64,000 nt of DNA. Origin: Leptodactylus fallax (lineage: Eukaryota; Chordata; Amphibia; Anura; Leptodactylidae). Where the stretch lies: contig CAMRHE010001084.1 of NCBI GenBank assembly GCA_947044405.1, forward strand, positions 124,001 through 188,000, given 5' to 3'. The notes under the pieces were generated by a model. That model was not told where the DNA came from. It searched no databases and saw nothing but the letters and a program-made list of their open reading frames with translations. Position 1 is the first letter of the stretch; the number at the start of each line of letters is the position of its first letter. Position numbers and translations under genes: made by a program. Shown here piece after piece: positions 25,501 through 38,334 of the stretch.

Positions 25501-26599
25501 TCTGGTAGGTGTCTTATTCCAAAGGGAGCGAGTAACATTGTGGACTAGATAGCTGCTTATCATCTCAGTCACAGAAGCAGAATGATGTTACTTCTGACAA
25601 TTACAGCGTGACTTTGAGCGAGTGCATTCTCCTTCTGCTTCTCCATTATAGTTAATTTGCAGCCCAGTAGAAGCACAAATTTATTCTGACTTCACTGGCC
25701 CCTAGAGGGGAGTCTTCTATTCTTCTAAGGAACAGCACCCCAGGTGCTAAGGAAGATAGTTAAGATGGTGTTCTTGTTGGTGTGCGTTGTATAAGAATAG
25801 TCAATGTTTAGACAGAGATGAGGAGAAGGATCAGGCAGAGTTTGAAAACATGACTGTAATACATAGCTGTGTTGGTGGTACTATTGGCACTTGTAGCCAT
25901 GGTGGTCGTAGGGACACTGTCAACCTTGGTGGTAGTGGCTTTCAGGGCAAATATAGAGGTAGGAATTGTGATGAGGCAAGGAGCTCATGACAAATGTGAG
26001 CTCCGTTATCCATCCTCTTGTCCAAATCAGTGTATCACAAGTGAAAAAAATCTTATGAAATACAACTTCGTTTTGTGTTATTATAAAGTGATATGTTAAC
26101 TATCCTATTTATGTCTATGTGTGACCACCAAGTGTGGAAGGGAACATTCAAATCATTCAAGATTTTTGTTTTCACTGGGTTGTGTGAACATATCCATATC
26201 ACTGAGAAAAGTGGTACATGTGGTGATAATGATGATGACGATGATGATAATTGTGTGGTAGACAAGTTCTTGGAACTAGATGAGGAGGTGTTGATGACAT
26301 AAGAACTGAAGGGGTGGGAACAGCAAAGAGCAGAGCCATACAGCCAAAATAAAAATAAAAAAAAAATGCCAGGTTTAGATCTGCTTAAACTATGGTCAGC
26401 TCAGGAGTAGGTGATGGTGCTGTTGTTGTAGGCTCAAATAAAGCTATTAACTGTTGGGTAAATGGCCTTACATTTTACTTTAGAATACTTTAGTATAAAG
26501 ATGAGTTCAATGACTGCAGTGCACAGGTCATGTGGCTGTAAAACAATCCCAAATTATCATTTTTCCACCTCTGTATGTGACAGTTGGCATGAGTTGTTC
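22598..26599. other. Intronic sequence, mostly unique
   Basis: AT-rich, with a short GAT/GAC repeat at about 26225-26250. A phrase at 26091-26125 ('atgttaactatcctattt') recurs at 47657, marking a dispersed repeat. No gene recognised. Confidence 0.5.
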
Positions 26600-26856
26600 T
26601 GCTGTGCCGACAATCCACCTCTACTGCACAGGCGTGGGAGCAGTAGCCTACCACGCCTGCGCAGTAGAGGTGGATTGCCAGCTGCAGAGCACAGAGCAGC
26701 CCTGGGACTATTGCACGCTCTGGCAGAGTTAGAAAAGAGGGAGGAGTCATCTTGCCTACAAGTACCATGATTCATTAGCTAAGACAGCCAAAAGCTACAC
26801 CATGTAAACAAATGCAGAGGATGCCAGGAGCTTTTTGGCCTGGAAAACCCCTTTAA
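26600..26856. mobile_element. T2-like MITE fragment with inner hairpin
   Basis: The right end is GGAAAACCCCTTTAA. An inner inverted repeat, CAATCCACCTCTACTGC and GCAGTAGAGGTGGATTG (about 26609-26680), is shared with the element at 41264-41994. The left terminus is not recognisable. Confidence 0.55.
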
Positions 26857-29169
26857 TTCTGTGAATGCTGCTATGTTTTTGTGTTTTGCCCTAGTTTCTG
26901 TTAATAAATAATGACATGGTCTAATTTGTCATGAGGTTGTCTATACCTAATTTTAAGACATTCTAAGGACCAGCTATTTTTTTATTAGGTCCTCATATAT
27001 AAAACCTTAATCTGTCTTTGTGTTGAAGTGCATAAAAAGAATGAACACAGTCCTAAGAGATTTCACAGTGTCATATGCAACTTTTCAATTTAAAATACAG
27101 TGAAATCTCTCCAAAAGACCACCTCTTTGAGAAGACCACTCCCTTACCCAGACTGCATCTTCGCATCTTCTGTGACAGATTTTTTTTTTCATTTTTCCAT
27201 ACTAGCCATCTTCTTTTACAAGTCTACCTCTTTAGACCACATTAGCATGCAATTTTGGGTGGTTGTTTCAAAGACATTTACTGTATATTCCATTATTAGA
27301 AATTATTTAATTAATTATAGGTTAAAAGTCCATATTTGCAGTTATTGTGCTGAATTGGTTCATGATAAATTGCTTTGGTTAAATGAACTGGAAATCAGAT
27401 GAATGTTCACTAACTTTTCAACAGGCTTTCCATAATTGAATAGTACAGGTGATTATAAGAAATTATTAGAGGAAAAGGTTTCCCTGCTCTGTACTCCTCT
27501 GTTGAAATGACTTTTACTCTAAAAATCCCTGCTGCATGTGTCTTGAGATGGACAGCAGGTAACATGGCTCAGATTCACATGTCTATAGCAGTTTATGGAG
27601 AAGGGAGGAGATAAGAGAGGAAAGCCATGTAGTGTGATGCTGGTGCTAAATAGGATCTTTCTATCACAACCAAAGCATTTTACTCACATCAGTAATAGTA
27701 CTTTTAGATATATGTCCTACATGGTCCTTGGGCTGTTTCTGAGTGAAAGAGATAGTTATGAAACAGACTATCCTCTATTTACTGTATGCATGGAAATGAG
27801 TGTATGGCAGCTAGCTTCATGTATATACACTATAATATTGATTCATGCAAAGTTTGCTGAAAGGTTTGGTATACTTTCAATATGGTCACATCTGTATAAG
27901 GAGAAATGCAGAACAAGCCCTAAACAGTGTCAGCTTGGGAATGGAAATGAATATGTACTTAGTTGGAAAATGTCCATCAATATATTTGATCTGCTTATCT
28001 CTTATAGAATTAAAAAAAATAATAATAAACAATGCTAAAGAATACTAAAACATGACCCAAAAGCTTAAAATAAGGTTGGGGAATATCAGCTCTACCTAAC
28101 TAACCATTTCTAGTCCTAGTTTCATCATTTATCTCCTGAACCTCCATTCATTTTTCAGCTTCAGAATTTATGCAGACCCAAACCTAAATCTCCTCTCTAT
28201 TTTATATGTTTTGTAGCAAAAAATGTTACTGTACAGGAAAATGCTATTTTATGCAAAAGCTCCTTTTGTTCTATTTTGTCCATATACCGTCTTTACTTCT
28301 AACCTAAATTTTATTATGAGCAAATAAAGCTTTAGGTCAAAATCAATCATTTCAATCTCTCTTTTTAATTCCTAACTTCTTCCTTTGAAGGCATAGAGTC
28401 ATTTTCACATTAGCACAAAAAAGACCATTTTTCTTTTAATGACTATAAACCCATTTTGTTAATTGATTCTGATTCTCAGTGCTCAGAAAATCCTTGTTAC
28501 AATTCCCTGCATGCTAGGAGAATTCCCACAATCCTCTCCACCACAAAAGTACTGGATGCGGACACAGCATAATGAATCTACATGGCTGGAGGTTTGCTAT
28601 ATTTAGTCAGTGGCATTTCCAAATTGCCAATGGTAATGCTATTTGGCAAGTTACTTAAAAGGTTGTCAAAAAAAAAGATATTAATGAAAAGTGAAATTAA
28701 ATTCTTGCCTTCTAAAGTCACTTGTTTTCAAAGAGTTCATAATAGACTGTAGAGATTTTTTGCAGTGTTATTTAAACATGATTCGATTGATTTTACTTCA
28801 AGGCCACTTGCTAGGGCTAAATCCTGTGTGTGTGTAAAATTAATTAGATGGCTTACATGAGATACAAGCCATTTTATTATAGATTTTTCAGTCAATATAA
28901 TTGTTTTATTTTTAGGACAAGTATAACCCTAAATGGGTTTGCCTTTAATTCAACAGCTGTGCAAATGGAGAATGAAGCTTGGATAGCTGCGATAGGGACA
29001 TAATGTCTACAAATCAGTACAGGATGCAGAGGAAGATAATGGCACGCATAGCTATTATGAGAACTGCAGCCAGGCCATCAATACTTTCTTTATGAATGTT
29101 ATTTCACTTTCTATGCATGGCTTGCAAGACTAAATTGTGAAGTTATTATGGGCTCACAGTGCCTTACTG
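26857..29169. other. Intronic sequence, nothing recognised
   Basis: The 147-residue open frame at 27595-28038 has no motif and an amino-acid mix typical of AT-rich noncoding DNA. Confidence 0.5.

Positions 29170-29206
<37 letters not shown>
29170..29206. repeat. (TA)n tract at Tc1 insertion site
   Basis: TA repeats directly precede the Tc1 element at 29207; shorter TA repeats follow it at 30837. The element inserted in a TA microsatellite. Confidence 0.95.
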
Positions 29207-29209
<3 letters not shown>

Positions 29210-30836
29210 TGCCTTGTGAAAGTATTCGGCCCCCTTGAACTTTTCAAACTTTTGCCACATTTCAGGCTTCAAAAATAAGGATATAAAATTTTAATTTTTT
29301 GGTGAAGAATCAAGAACAAGTGGGACACAATTGTGAAGTGGAATGAAATTTATTGGTTATTTTAAACTTTTAAAAAAAATAAAAAACTGAAAAGTGGGGC
29401 GTGCAATATTATTCGGCCCCTTTACTTTCAGTGCAGCAAACTCACTCCAGAAGTTCAGTGAGGATCTCTGAATGATCCAATGTTGTCCTAAATGACTGAT
29501 GATGATAAATATAATCCACCTGTGTGTAATCAAGTCTCCGTATAAATGCACCTGCTCTGTGATAGTCTCAGGGTTCTGTTTAAAGTGCAGAGAGCATCAT
29601 GAAGACCAAGGAACACACCAGGAAGGTCCGTGATACTGTTGTGGAGAAGTTGAAAGCCGGATTTGGATACAAAAAGATTTCCCAAACTTTAAACATCCCA
29701 AGGAGCACTGTGCAAGCGATCATATTGAAATGGAAGGAGTATCAGACCACTGCAAATCTACCAAGACCCGGCCGTCCCTCTAAACTTTCCTCTCAAACAA
29801 GGAGAAGACTGATCAGAGATGCAGCCAAGAGGACCATGATCACTCTGGATGAACCGCAGAGATCTACAGCTGAGGTGGGAGAGTCTGTCCATAGGACAAC
29901 AATCAGTCGTACACTGCACAAATCTGGCCTTTATGGAAGAGTGGCAAGAAGAAAGCCATTTCTCAAAGATATCCATAAAAAGTCTTTTTTAAAGTTTGCC
30001 ACAAGCCACCTGGGAGACACACCAAACATGTGGAAGAAGGTGCTCTGGTCAGATGAAACCAAAATCGAACTTTTTGGCCACAATGCAAAACGATATGTTT
30101 GGAGTAAAAGCAACACAGCTCATCACCCTGAACACTCCATCCCCACTGTCAAACATGGTGGTGGCAACATCATGGTTTGGGCCTGCTTTTGTTCAGCAGG
30201 GACAGGGAAGATGGTTAAAATTGATGGGAAGATGGATGGAGGCAAATACAGGACCATTCTGGAAGAAAACCTGTTGGGAGTCTGCAAAAGACCTGAGACT
30301 GGGACAGAGATTTATCTTCCAACAAGACAATGATCCCAAACATAAAGCAAAATCTACAATGGAATGGTTCACAAATAAACGTATCCAGGTGTTAGAATGG
30401 CCAAGTCAAAGTCCAGACCTGAATCCAATCGAGAATCTGTGGAAAGAGCTGAAAACTGCTGTTCACAAACGCTCTCCATCCAACCTCACTGAGCTCGAGC
30501 TGTTTTCCAAGGAAGATTGGGCAAGAATTTCAGTCTCTCGATGTGCAAAACTGATAGAGACATACCCCAAGCGACTTGCAGCTGTAATCGCAGCAAAAGG
30601 TGGCGCTACAAAGTATTAACTTAAGGGGGCCGAATAATATTGCACGCCCCACTTTTCAGTTTTTTATTTTTTACAAAAGTTTAAAATATCCAATAAATTT
30701 CTTTCCACTTCACGATTGTGTCCCACTTGTTGATTCTTCAACAAAAAATTTAGATTTTATATCCTTATGTTTGAAGCCTGAAATGTGGCAAAAGGTTGAA
30801 AAGTTCAAGGGGCCCGAATACTTTCGCAAGGCACTG
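29207..30836 (+). mobile_element. Tc1-like element, DD34E, nearly intact
   Basis: TA lies on both sides. The left end is CAGTGCCTTGTGAAAGTATT and the right end reads inward as CAGTGCCTTGCGAAAGTATT. The inverted repeats reach about 200 bp, through the 'GGGGCGTGCAATATTATTCGG' block (GGGGCGTGCAA / TATTATTCGG) at 29396 and 30640. It belongs to a different Tc1 family from the elements at 1127 and 2875. The low number of mismatches between the arms suggests it is younger than those. Confidence 0.95.
29599..30619 (+). pseudogene. DD34E Tc1 transposase with one frameshift
   Basis: From ATG at 29599 the frame encodes a helix-turn-helix (residues about 10-50, with IPRSTVQAIILKWK), the linker RPGRPSK (56-62) and KVLWSDETKIELFG (first catalytic Asp, residue 152). 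It continues through the HGGGNIMVW motif to residue 226 (EENLL). One extra G in the run 30276-30278 then shifts the frame. The other frame continues with FIFQQDNDPKH (second Asp) and [11 protein letters not shown] (Glu, 34 residues later), ending KGGATKY at 30619. Total length would be about 340 residues, normal for Tc1. I see no in-frame stop elsewhere. Whether it is one lesion from activity depends on missense changes not visible here. Confidence 0.93.
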
Positions 30837-31268
30837 TATATATATATTTTTTAAAAATTGCCTCTTTCCATCCTGTAAGGGTATAATGGTATATTGGGGG
30901 TCTGATCATAGGATCTCCCATGAAAATGGTTGGCTGGATGGCCAGGAGCACCACTGTATAGAGAAGAACTAGAAGGGGACACAGTGCTACACTAGCACTG
31001 TTCCCCTTCATGTCAGTATGGCTGAGTGGTAATACCACACACAGATGTGATGCTGTTTTGGGGTAAAACCTATACCCTTTATTTCAAATCTGACATAACC
31101 CATTTAGAATTAAATGTGGTATTTACTAAATGATATAAAAAGTTGCATGATAAATATGCTTTATGAGCATGAGAATGAATGGCATAAAGGCTAAAGGATG
31201 TGCTATTCTCTTTCATGTGACATACAGTAGAGGACTGCCAATTGTATTGAATGTATATAATAATTATA

Positions 31269-31275
31269 GTATATA

Positions 31276-31318
<43 letters not shown>
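31269..31318. repeat. (TA)n microsatellite
   Basis: TA repeats with one TTT interruption, running into (CA) units at the edge of the next element. Confidence 0.95.
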
Positions 31319-31325
<7 letters not shown>

Positions 31326-31327
<2 letters not shown>

Positions 31328-31835
31328 GTACTGTCCACACATTTTAGACTGGTGTGGAAAAAATTCTGGAAAGTAAGAATGCTTTCAAAAAATAGATGTA
31401 TTAATAGTATTTTTGTCAATGAAGTAAAATGACAAAATGAAGTAAGTGAACAAAAGGGAAATCTAAATCACATCAATATTTAGTGTAACCACCCTTTTCC
31501 TTACATCAATTCTTCTAGGTACACTTATTTTATGAAGGAACTCAGAAGGGAGGTTATACCATACATCTTGGAGAACTAAGCACAGATCTTCTGTGGATGT
31601 AGGCTTGCTCATGTATCTCAGACAGATTGGATGATGTTGAGATCAGGGCTCTGTGGGGACCATATCACCAGGACTTCTCCTCAATAGGGTGGACACACCA
31701 AATATTGATATGATTTATTTTTCTCTTTTGTTTATTCACTTAATTTTGTTAACTGACAAAAATAAACTATTACCACTTCTATTTCTGAAAGCATTCTTAC
31801 TTTGCAGCATTGCCTAAAACTTTTCCAAAGTACTG
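31326..31835 (-). mobile_element. Internally deleted Tc1-like element
   Basis: The left end is CAGTACTGTCCACACATTTT and the right end reads inward as CAGTACTTTGGAAAAGTTTT. The inverted arms are about 150-200 bp (31326-31490 and 31680-31835). TA follows the right end; the left is flanked by CA. Between the arms, minus strand 31500-31680, a decayed tail of transposase remains: PQSPDLNIIQS, where the catalytic Glu of the NIIE form has become Gln, with several stops. The first two catalytic Asp regions are deleted. Confidence 0.85.
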
Positions 31836-33230
31836 TACAGTGGAGGACTTTCAATTGTATTTAATATATATGCACCAAACATACGCATGTACACATATAT
31901 AGGTGGAATGAAGAGGTGGCTGCGCATCCACTGCACTCTCCACTCACTTCTGTGTGAGTTTACCTATTGTACTGTAGAAATTGAACCAATCATTGCACCA
32001 TCATATTTGTACTATATATAATGGATGTGTCATATCCTTTGAGTTGATATATGTATCTATTTACCTTCAATGTAAATTTTAGATGATGTTCCATGGTACT
32101 TTAAATAAAACTTTACTTTCTAATTGTTTTTTACAAACTATTTGCCAACATATCTCACTTGTACTGTCTATTTTTAGGTTAGTGGCTGAAAACTTGTAAG
32201 AGTGAATGTCAAATATAATCACGTATGACATTCAATCAAAATCATAACAGCAGGTATTGGACACTCTAAGTGCACTACAAACAATAAACAGCTTTTAAGG
32301 GTCTCTGTCTAATGTTGATGCCCCACTAGAAAAAGGAAAGAGAATAAACCAGCAGGTTCTTTACCAACATGACTTCTAAATTCAATTTTCAGTTCTACTA
32401 GTCAATTATCTTTGTAGGAAAACAGCATTGTGGCATCTGTGATAACCCCTTGCCTTCTAACATATGTTTTGTTCCGGGTGAAATTGTCAAAGATCTGAAA
32501 ATTGGATCAAGCAGGTGTGTTGTAGATTCACCTCATTTAAGAGCCAGGGCGACCTGACATCAGTTTAGTTTGAGGAGTTCTAAACTTTACCAAGTGTGCC
32601 AAGACATGTACTCTAAACTTTGTAATGGCTACAGGACGTATAATGCTTTTCAACCAGAATGTCAAACAAAATATTCTGTGTATCATGGGTAAAAGCACAG
32701 TTAAATGATGCCTTCTGCATGAAACACGGATTTCTCTTTGGTTTGCTCTCTTCTGTTTTTATTGTCTATTGAAAGAAAAACACATACATATTCCTAATAA
32801 AACTGAGTTTTTGTTACAAGATACAGTATAAAACCAACACCTAGGTAAATATGAATAGAAAATCATAAAACTTAACATTTATTAAATGGATTAAAACATG
32901 GCCGTCAGGTTAACATGCAAACAGAAATACACAAGATCGCCCAATTATATCAAGAGATAAGTTACAAATTATTAATTTAACAGACATGACACTCTCTGCA
33001 GCTGAAGTGGCTTCTTTGGAAAAGGGACTTTCAATGGTTCCCTCAGTAAAATTTAGTAAGGTTTCTTCTTCGCACAGCTATACTTACCCATAGAAAGGTA
33101 TGGGTTGCACAGTGGTGGAATTCATTTTATTAGGCAATGAGCATTTTAATAGTCCTTGATTAAGTTCAGTGAAGTGTATTAGAATACAGAGGACTCTTGT
33201 CGCATCAATTAGCAGTGAAAAAAGAGACCT

Positions 33231-33410
33231 CGCCAGTGATGTCCTGACACAGGATACTCTCAGACATATGCCCTATAAAACCCTGTCAGATACATATTTC
33301 ATCTGGTAACACACCTTTACTCATTAGGGGACCTTCAAACACTAGGACTCTATAGCAATATTGTAGGACTGGCACCCTCTATGGGATAACAGCGGGTTAA
33401 CCTAATCTAT
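33231..33410. repeat. Left arm of 1.8-kb inverted repeat
   Basis: It pairs with 34655-35072. For example, 'ctcattaggggaccttcaaa' here is the reverse complement of 'tttgaaggtcccctaatgag' at about 34715, and 'gtcctgacacaggatactct' matches 'agagtatcccatgtcaggac' near 35044. Confidence 0.85.
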
Positions 33411-34288
33411 ACCCCCCACTGTCTGTTAGGCTATTCAGCTGAAGCCTATAGTATCAGGGCAAACAAGCTACTCCTGTCAGGTGTGCTTACCTCCATGGCA
33501 CCCAGGTTGAGAATAAATAAAGACATAATCCCACCCTTCCATAAATGAAGATCCATCCCATCACCTGCATGGGAAGAAATACCACGCTGGAAACGTGGGA
33601 CGACGTATCCCTATACTATGTATTCTAACAGCCTAAATGAACAACTGTTTAGTTGTTTCTCTTAGTACCTGTATTTCTACACCCCTGCTGATGTTGTATT
33701 TCTGAATTAGATATTAAAACCTGTTGGCTTGGTATTCTGGACTAACTTTTATTTAGAACATACATCTAGTCCCTTATAGCCTTAATCTCTGAATATTTTT
33801 TATATGAATGAAATGCCAGAGCTTGAGTGAAAACTGACACCTAAGCCAGGTTGCTTTGTGCTGCCACCCCCCTTTTTTTGCCATTTGTACATTGGCTGTG
33901 GGACCTTATTTAAGGTGTTCATAACCAGTTAATAATACTTCCCTTTCTTTTCATGTAACAGCAGTTTCTAATGTAATGGAGCAATAAATTGCTTTTATTA
34001 ATTATCTTGTATTTCCACTACATTTAGTGCAGATAGTACATGTTTGCAGATCTCTGAACGTGATTCTGCATCTCCACATAGAGACTGATATATATATACG
34101 TCTTTGTTGACTTGGCAATGAGGCCACGCCCCCAAGGTCAGACGTCATGATGTCACCAGTAGTGTACAAGAAAATGGGTTATCGCTGGGGGGATAGGTTA
34201 ACTCGCTGTTTATTTTTAAATTTGTTATATATTTGTTTTATTTCGTTTCATATTGTTAATTTTGATGTGATTTATATGTTTACTTATA

Positions 34289-34401
34289 CCTCTTGTAAGC
34301 AAAGTTATAATGATTATATGGAGATCAACATGTGAACTTGTGAACTTAGCCTCTTGTAAGCAAGGTTATAATGACATATAGGGGTCAACATGTGAACTCG
34401 T
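34289..34401. repeat. Two-unit tandem repeat, 61 bp
   Basis: 'CCTCTTGTAAGCAAAGTTAT' starts at 34289 and, with small changes, again at 34350. Both units run into 'CAACATGTGAACT'. A simple tandem duplication inside the loop of the large inverted repeat. Confidence 0.85.
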
Positions 34402-34654
34402 TCAAGGTGATTAGTAAATGGGTGTGTCCAAACATGTAGTAGGATTTTTAAACAGGGTGAAGTTTTTAGAGTATATACCATGAGTAAGGGATCTGCGAGT
34501 CCTGAAATGCGTAGGATACTGGATATACATTTTTTTCACCACATGATATGATGTCATTACAAGATTTTTTTGTATGTAGTAATTAAAAGTTATGTTTTAT
34601 GATTTTGGAATTCCTCTTTGGATTGCTGGATCCCATTGGATTTTATACATTTAT

Positions 34655-35072
34655 TTAACCAGCTGTTATCCCCTACAGTGTGCAGGCCCTACAATATTGA
34701 TATAGAGTCCAAGTGTTTGAAGGTCCCCTAATGAGTCCAGTGTGTTACTGGAAAAAAATACATATAGGGACAGGTTTTTATAGGGCATTGGTGTAAGGGA
34801 GAGCCAAGGTACTGCCCTTGTCAAGGTGGGAGTTATTTGGGTCGCAGGGTGAGGATTTTAGGGCCCATTATAGTCAGTTGGTAGGTACCTAGGTACCTCT
34901 TTTGTTTGGTGACTCCCACGGATCTGGTGAAGTCGCCCTTTACCTGTGTGAGTCACTGCTATTACCACCTATTGACCACCATTGAGGACACAAGCCCACC
35001 TTGATAATTGGTTAAGATTCATCCGATATTTATCTATGTCTGAGAGTATCCCATGTCAGGACATAACTGGTA
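34655..35072. repeat. Right arm of 1.8-kb inverted repeat
   Basis: It is the inverted partner of 33231-33410. It is longer because about 250 bp (34786-35035) has no counterpart in the left arm, so either an insertion here or a deletion there. The 1.24-kb loop carries 'GTGGGACGACGTATCC' and 'GAAATGCGTAGGATAC' but no coding frame. Could be a foldback-type element; the family was not recognised. Confidence 0.7.
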
Positions 35073-37935
35073 GGATCTCTTGATATAGATGGCAGATCTC
35101 ATGTATTATGTATTATGTGTGTTAACATGACAGCCAAGTTTTAATCTATGAAATAAATGTTTATTTTTATGATTCTATATTTATATTTACCTACGGTATG
35201 TGCTGGTTTAGTATATATTATGTATAGGTATAATTTGAGTATCCCACCCGTAACAGAATCTGTGCAGCACCACACTTTAGCATCTGCACTCATGACCAAC
35301 CCGCCTAAAAATGTTGTTGTCTTGGCTAATACTTTGCTTCAGGCTTACATGAGACTGCTAAATCTGAGGGAGTCATTTATCTGGAAGTACAGTGTCCCTG
35401 GAATACTGAAGCAGTTCTGGACCATATCCTAGACAGTGACTATACTGTGAGTTGACGAAAGCCTTGGCGAATACTGCTGTCTGTGACCAGACACTGTGGG
35501 AGAGTCAGTTCACGGTGCCTGCCAAGTTTAATTACTATGAGTTGGTATTGGAGCCTGTTGAGCTTATTGATACACTGTGTGCCTTCTAAGATTGTAACCA
35601 ATACACAGCATATTGTTCTTACACAATAACTGAATATTTCATGGAAAAAATTGTTTTTAAGCCACTGCATCCAAGTTTTTTATTTTTCCATTGATGTAGC
35701 AATATGAAGGCTTGTTTTCTGCAGGATAAAACATGGTTTTAAAATAATTATTTTGGGATACATATAAATTCTTGATTAACTTTTAGTATTTTTTTGGTAG
35801 GAGGGAATGGAAAACAAGCAATTTTTGTTCTGGGTCTTTTTGAAAGGTTTCACTGTATGTACTTTTTAACACCTTCACAAAATCACACCTCTTTTTAGGT
35901 AAAAATAATGATTTTCATTTTTTTCTGTGAATAATTTTGTTGAAAACAAGCTATATAGTGATGGCAAATTATATAAGCCATATAACTATACAAATGCTCA
36001 TGGGTCGCCAGTGGGGACCACTTAGATGCCACCGTTGCTTTTGACCACAGCCTCTAAGGGATTAAAGGGGGTTTTCCAATCTCAGGGTGTCAGGGGCTAT
36101 CTCTGGTCCCTTCCACTTCTCATTTTCAGGGACAAGTTTGTTGGCAGGCTCTAACTGTGTGATGTACATTTTAGTCCAGCAGCTTCCTCATGAGACTAAG
36201 CTACACACTGTTTTCTGTCAACTTACATACAGAGATAACAGAAGCACTGATCAAGCACTGCTCTAGCCCTTATCAGGGGCCAACAACTAGATGCAGCTTC
36301 ATTATCCATCAAGCACAGTGGCCGGGAAGACAGACAAACTTCCCCACCAGTGGACCACTGCAGGTAGATAACAGAGGTGATTTGAAACCTAAGTGCTGCA
36401 GTATCTAGGTTGTAAATGCTGAGAAGGCATAATGAGCAGTTTCTGACAAAGAGAGCAAGACAATACAGATGAAGAAATGTACTGAGTTAGCTTAACCTAC
36501 AAGTTTAAATATGACCCTGAAGATAACGGAAATGCTGGGATAGGAATTATTCCTAATCCCAGCTGTTACAAAAGGATGCATCTATATTTTATGCTAATTC
36601 ATGGGGAGGTTTCAGCCAGCTACAAGCTGCTTTGCTACAGCTCACTGCTACAGGACAAGTGAACCAGCAGATGCCTGTTCCAATAAAGCAGTGAGTAGTT
36701 CAACTGATCCTGGCCTGGACATTGTCTTCCTTACAGCTATTCCCTGGGCTCCAGCTCCTAGTTGGAGAGGAGTACTGACACCCACTCACCATCTCAGCCC
36801 AGGGACCTGCGGGTGTCTCCTTACTCCAACTGGCGTCACATCTAACTGACTCTCCCTATTACCCTGTGCACCTCTCCTGGGAGTTCTCCTGGTCGCATAC
36901 ACAGATGTAGCAGAGTTAATTTAACTTTCTACAACATGATAACTGTATTTCTTCATGCAGTCAGAAAAACTGCAGGTTAGATGTGCTGTTCTTTCCAGTA
37001 TGTCAGAAGGAAGACTTTATTAAGCAAAAAGGGCTGTTCCTTGAAAAATCAGCCTGCAATAACTGGGGCTGACAGTCAGAGGGCAAAAATGGACATCACT
37101 TTTCTTCTGATGTCTCTGATTCCCTTAAGGTGCAATTGTTTTCACAATAAAAACATGAAATTGTACCCTATAAAGCACAATAAGGTTTCCAAGAAAAATG
37201 TTCATGAATGTAAATCTGTTTAATGGAACATTTTAAAGCACAGCAGTATGAATGCATTATCTGTAGAAGAGATCTTTCCAAGATTTAAGTACCCACGTCT
37301 GTGCTCTGTGCCCTTTACATTATAACAGTTCCACCTTTGCTAGAAGGGGTTTCTAAGCAATGGCTTAATTACATACTATCTTAGTTCCTTGGCATTTCAT
37401 GATTTACCTTTACAGCGCACGGAGTCAGTGAAGATAGTTATTATGCTCCAGCAATCATAGGCAGAACAATGAGACAGGGTGGATAGCTTCATAAATTGTT
37501 CTCAGGTTTCTGGGGATACTCAAACCATGGGCTTGCTACGGTAGAATAAAACAAAATTGCAATAGCCTTTAAAGATTCACCTTTTATTGAAAATATGTAG
37601 CACAGTTTTTTAGCCTCCTCTGGCTACAATATATATGTTGAATGTAGAGCTGATTGTTGATATCTGCAGTACAGCACATCACTGCATGTTACTAAATGCA
37701 GAGAAACCTTTTAATTGGAGTTTGTAACATTAATTCTAGCATTGACATATCTAAATTTAGGCTGTAGAAAAAAGATTTCAGCTGCAGAGGAATGGTAAAA
37801 GAATTGTAATTTCTGCTAGTGTGTGAAAAGTATTTTTACAGTATTTTTAAGAACTATGGTGAAATTCATTAAGACTGGTGTTTAATATTGTAGACTTTAA
37901 CAATACTTTATTAGTCTGAAATGTACCAAATTTAT
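35073..37935. other. Intronic sequence with decayed MITE traces
   Basis: 'ATTAAAGGGGGTTTTCC' at 36060 looks like one end of a T2-type MITE, but no matching right end could be fixed. No gene. Confidence 0.45.
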
Positions 37936-38334
37936 TTAAGGGAGTCTAACACCACCCACAATCACATTTAACCGTAACCACCATATTACAGAGTGCTTTA
38001 CAGTGATAAACAACATAGTTTTGTTATTTATGCCAATTTTGCAGATTTGGGAAAAAAAACTTCTTGCTGCTCATAGCAGTGAGAAAATCAACCCACATTG
38101 CATGGGGTGGCACAGACAAGAGATGGTAAGGGTCTGAGTGGCAAAAGCAGTGCTCCAGGGGGCTGAAGGTCCACCCCCAGTGCACTACCTGCCTCCTATG
38201 CATAAGACTTAAAAGTTTTTTTTTCTACAAATCTACAAAAGTGACATACATAATAAAGGTATATTGTTTATCACTGTAAAGTGCTATGCAACACGATGGT
38301 GACAGTTGAATATACTTGGGTAGACCCCCTTTAA
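37936..38334. mobile_element. T2-like MITE, long palindrome
   Basis: The ends are TTAAGGGAGTCTAACACC and GGGTAGACCCCCTTTAA. Inside, 'gtgctttacagtgataaaca' and its reverse complement 'tgtttatcactgtaaagtgc' pair, so most of the 400 bp can fold. No coding sequence. Confidence 0.6.

Noticed and set aside
27595..28038. 147-residue open frame
   Set aside because: No domain, no homologue I recognise, AT-rich composition, no splice or promoter context.
34289..34401. Possible CRISPR-like or regulatory repeat array
   Set aside because: Only two adjacent units without spacers; a simple tandem duplication in a eukaryotic intron.
36601..36849. 82-residue frame in a slightly GC-richer patch
   Set aside because: No recognisable protein and no splice signals; the patch is likely an old repeat.
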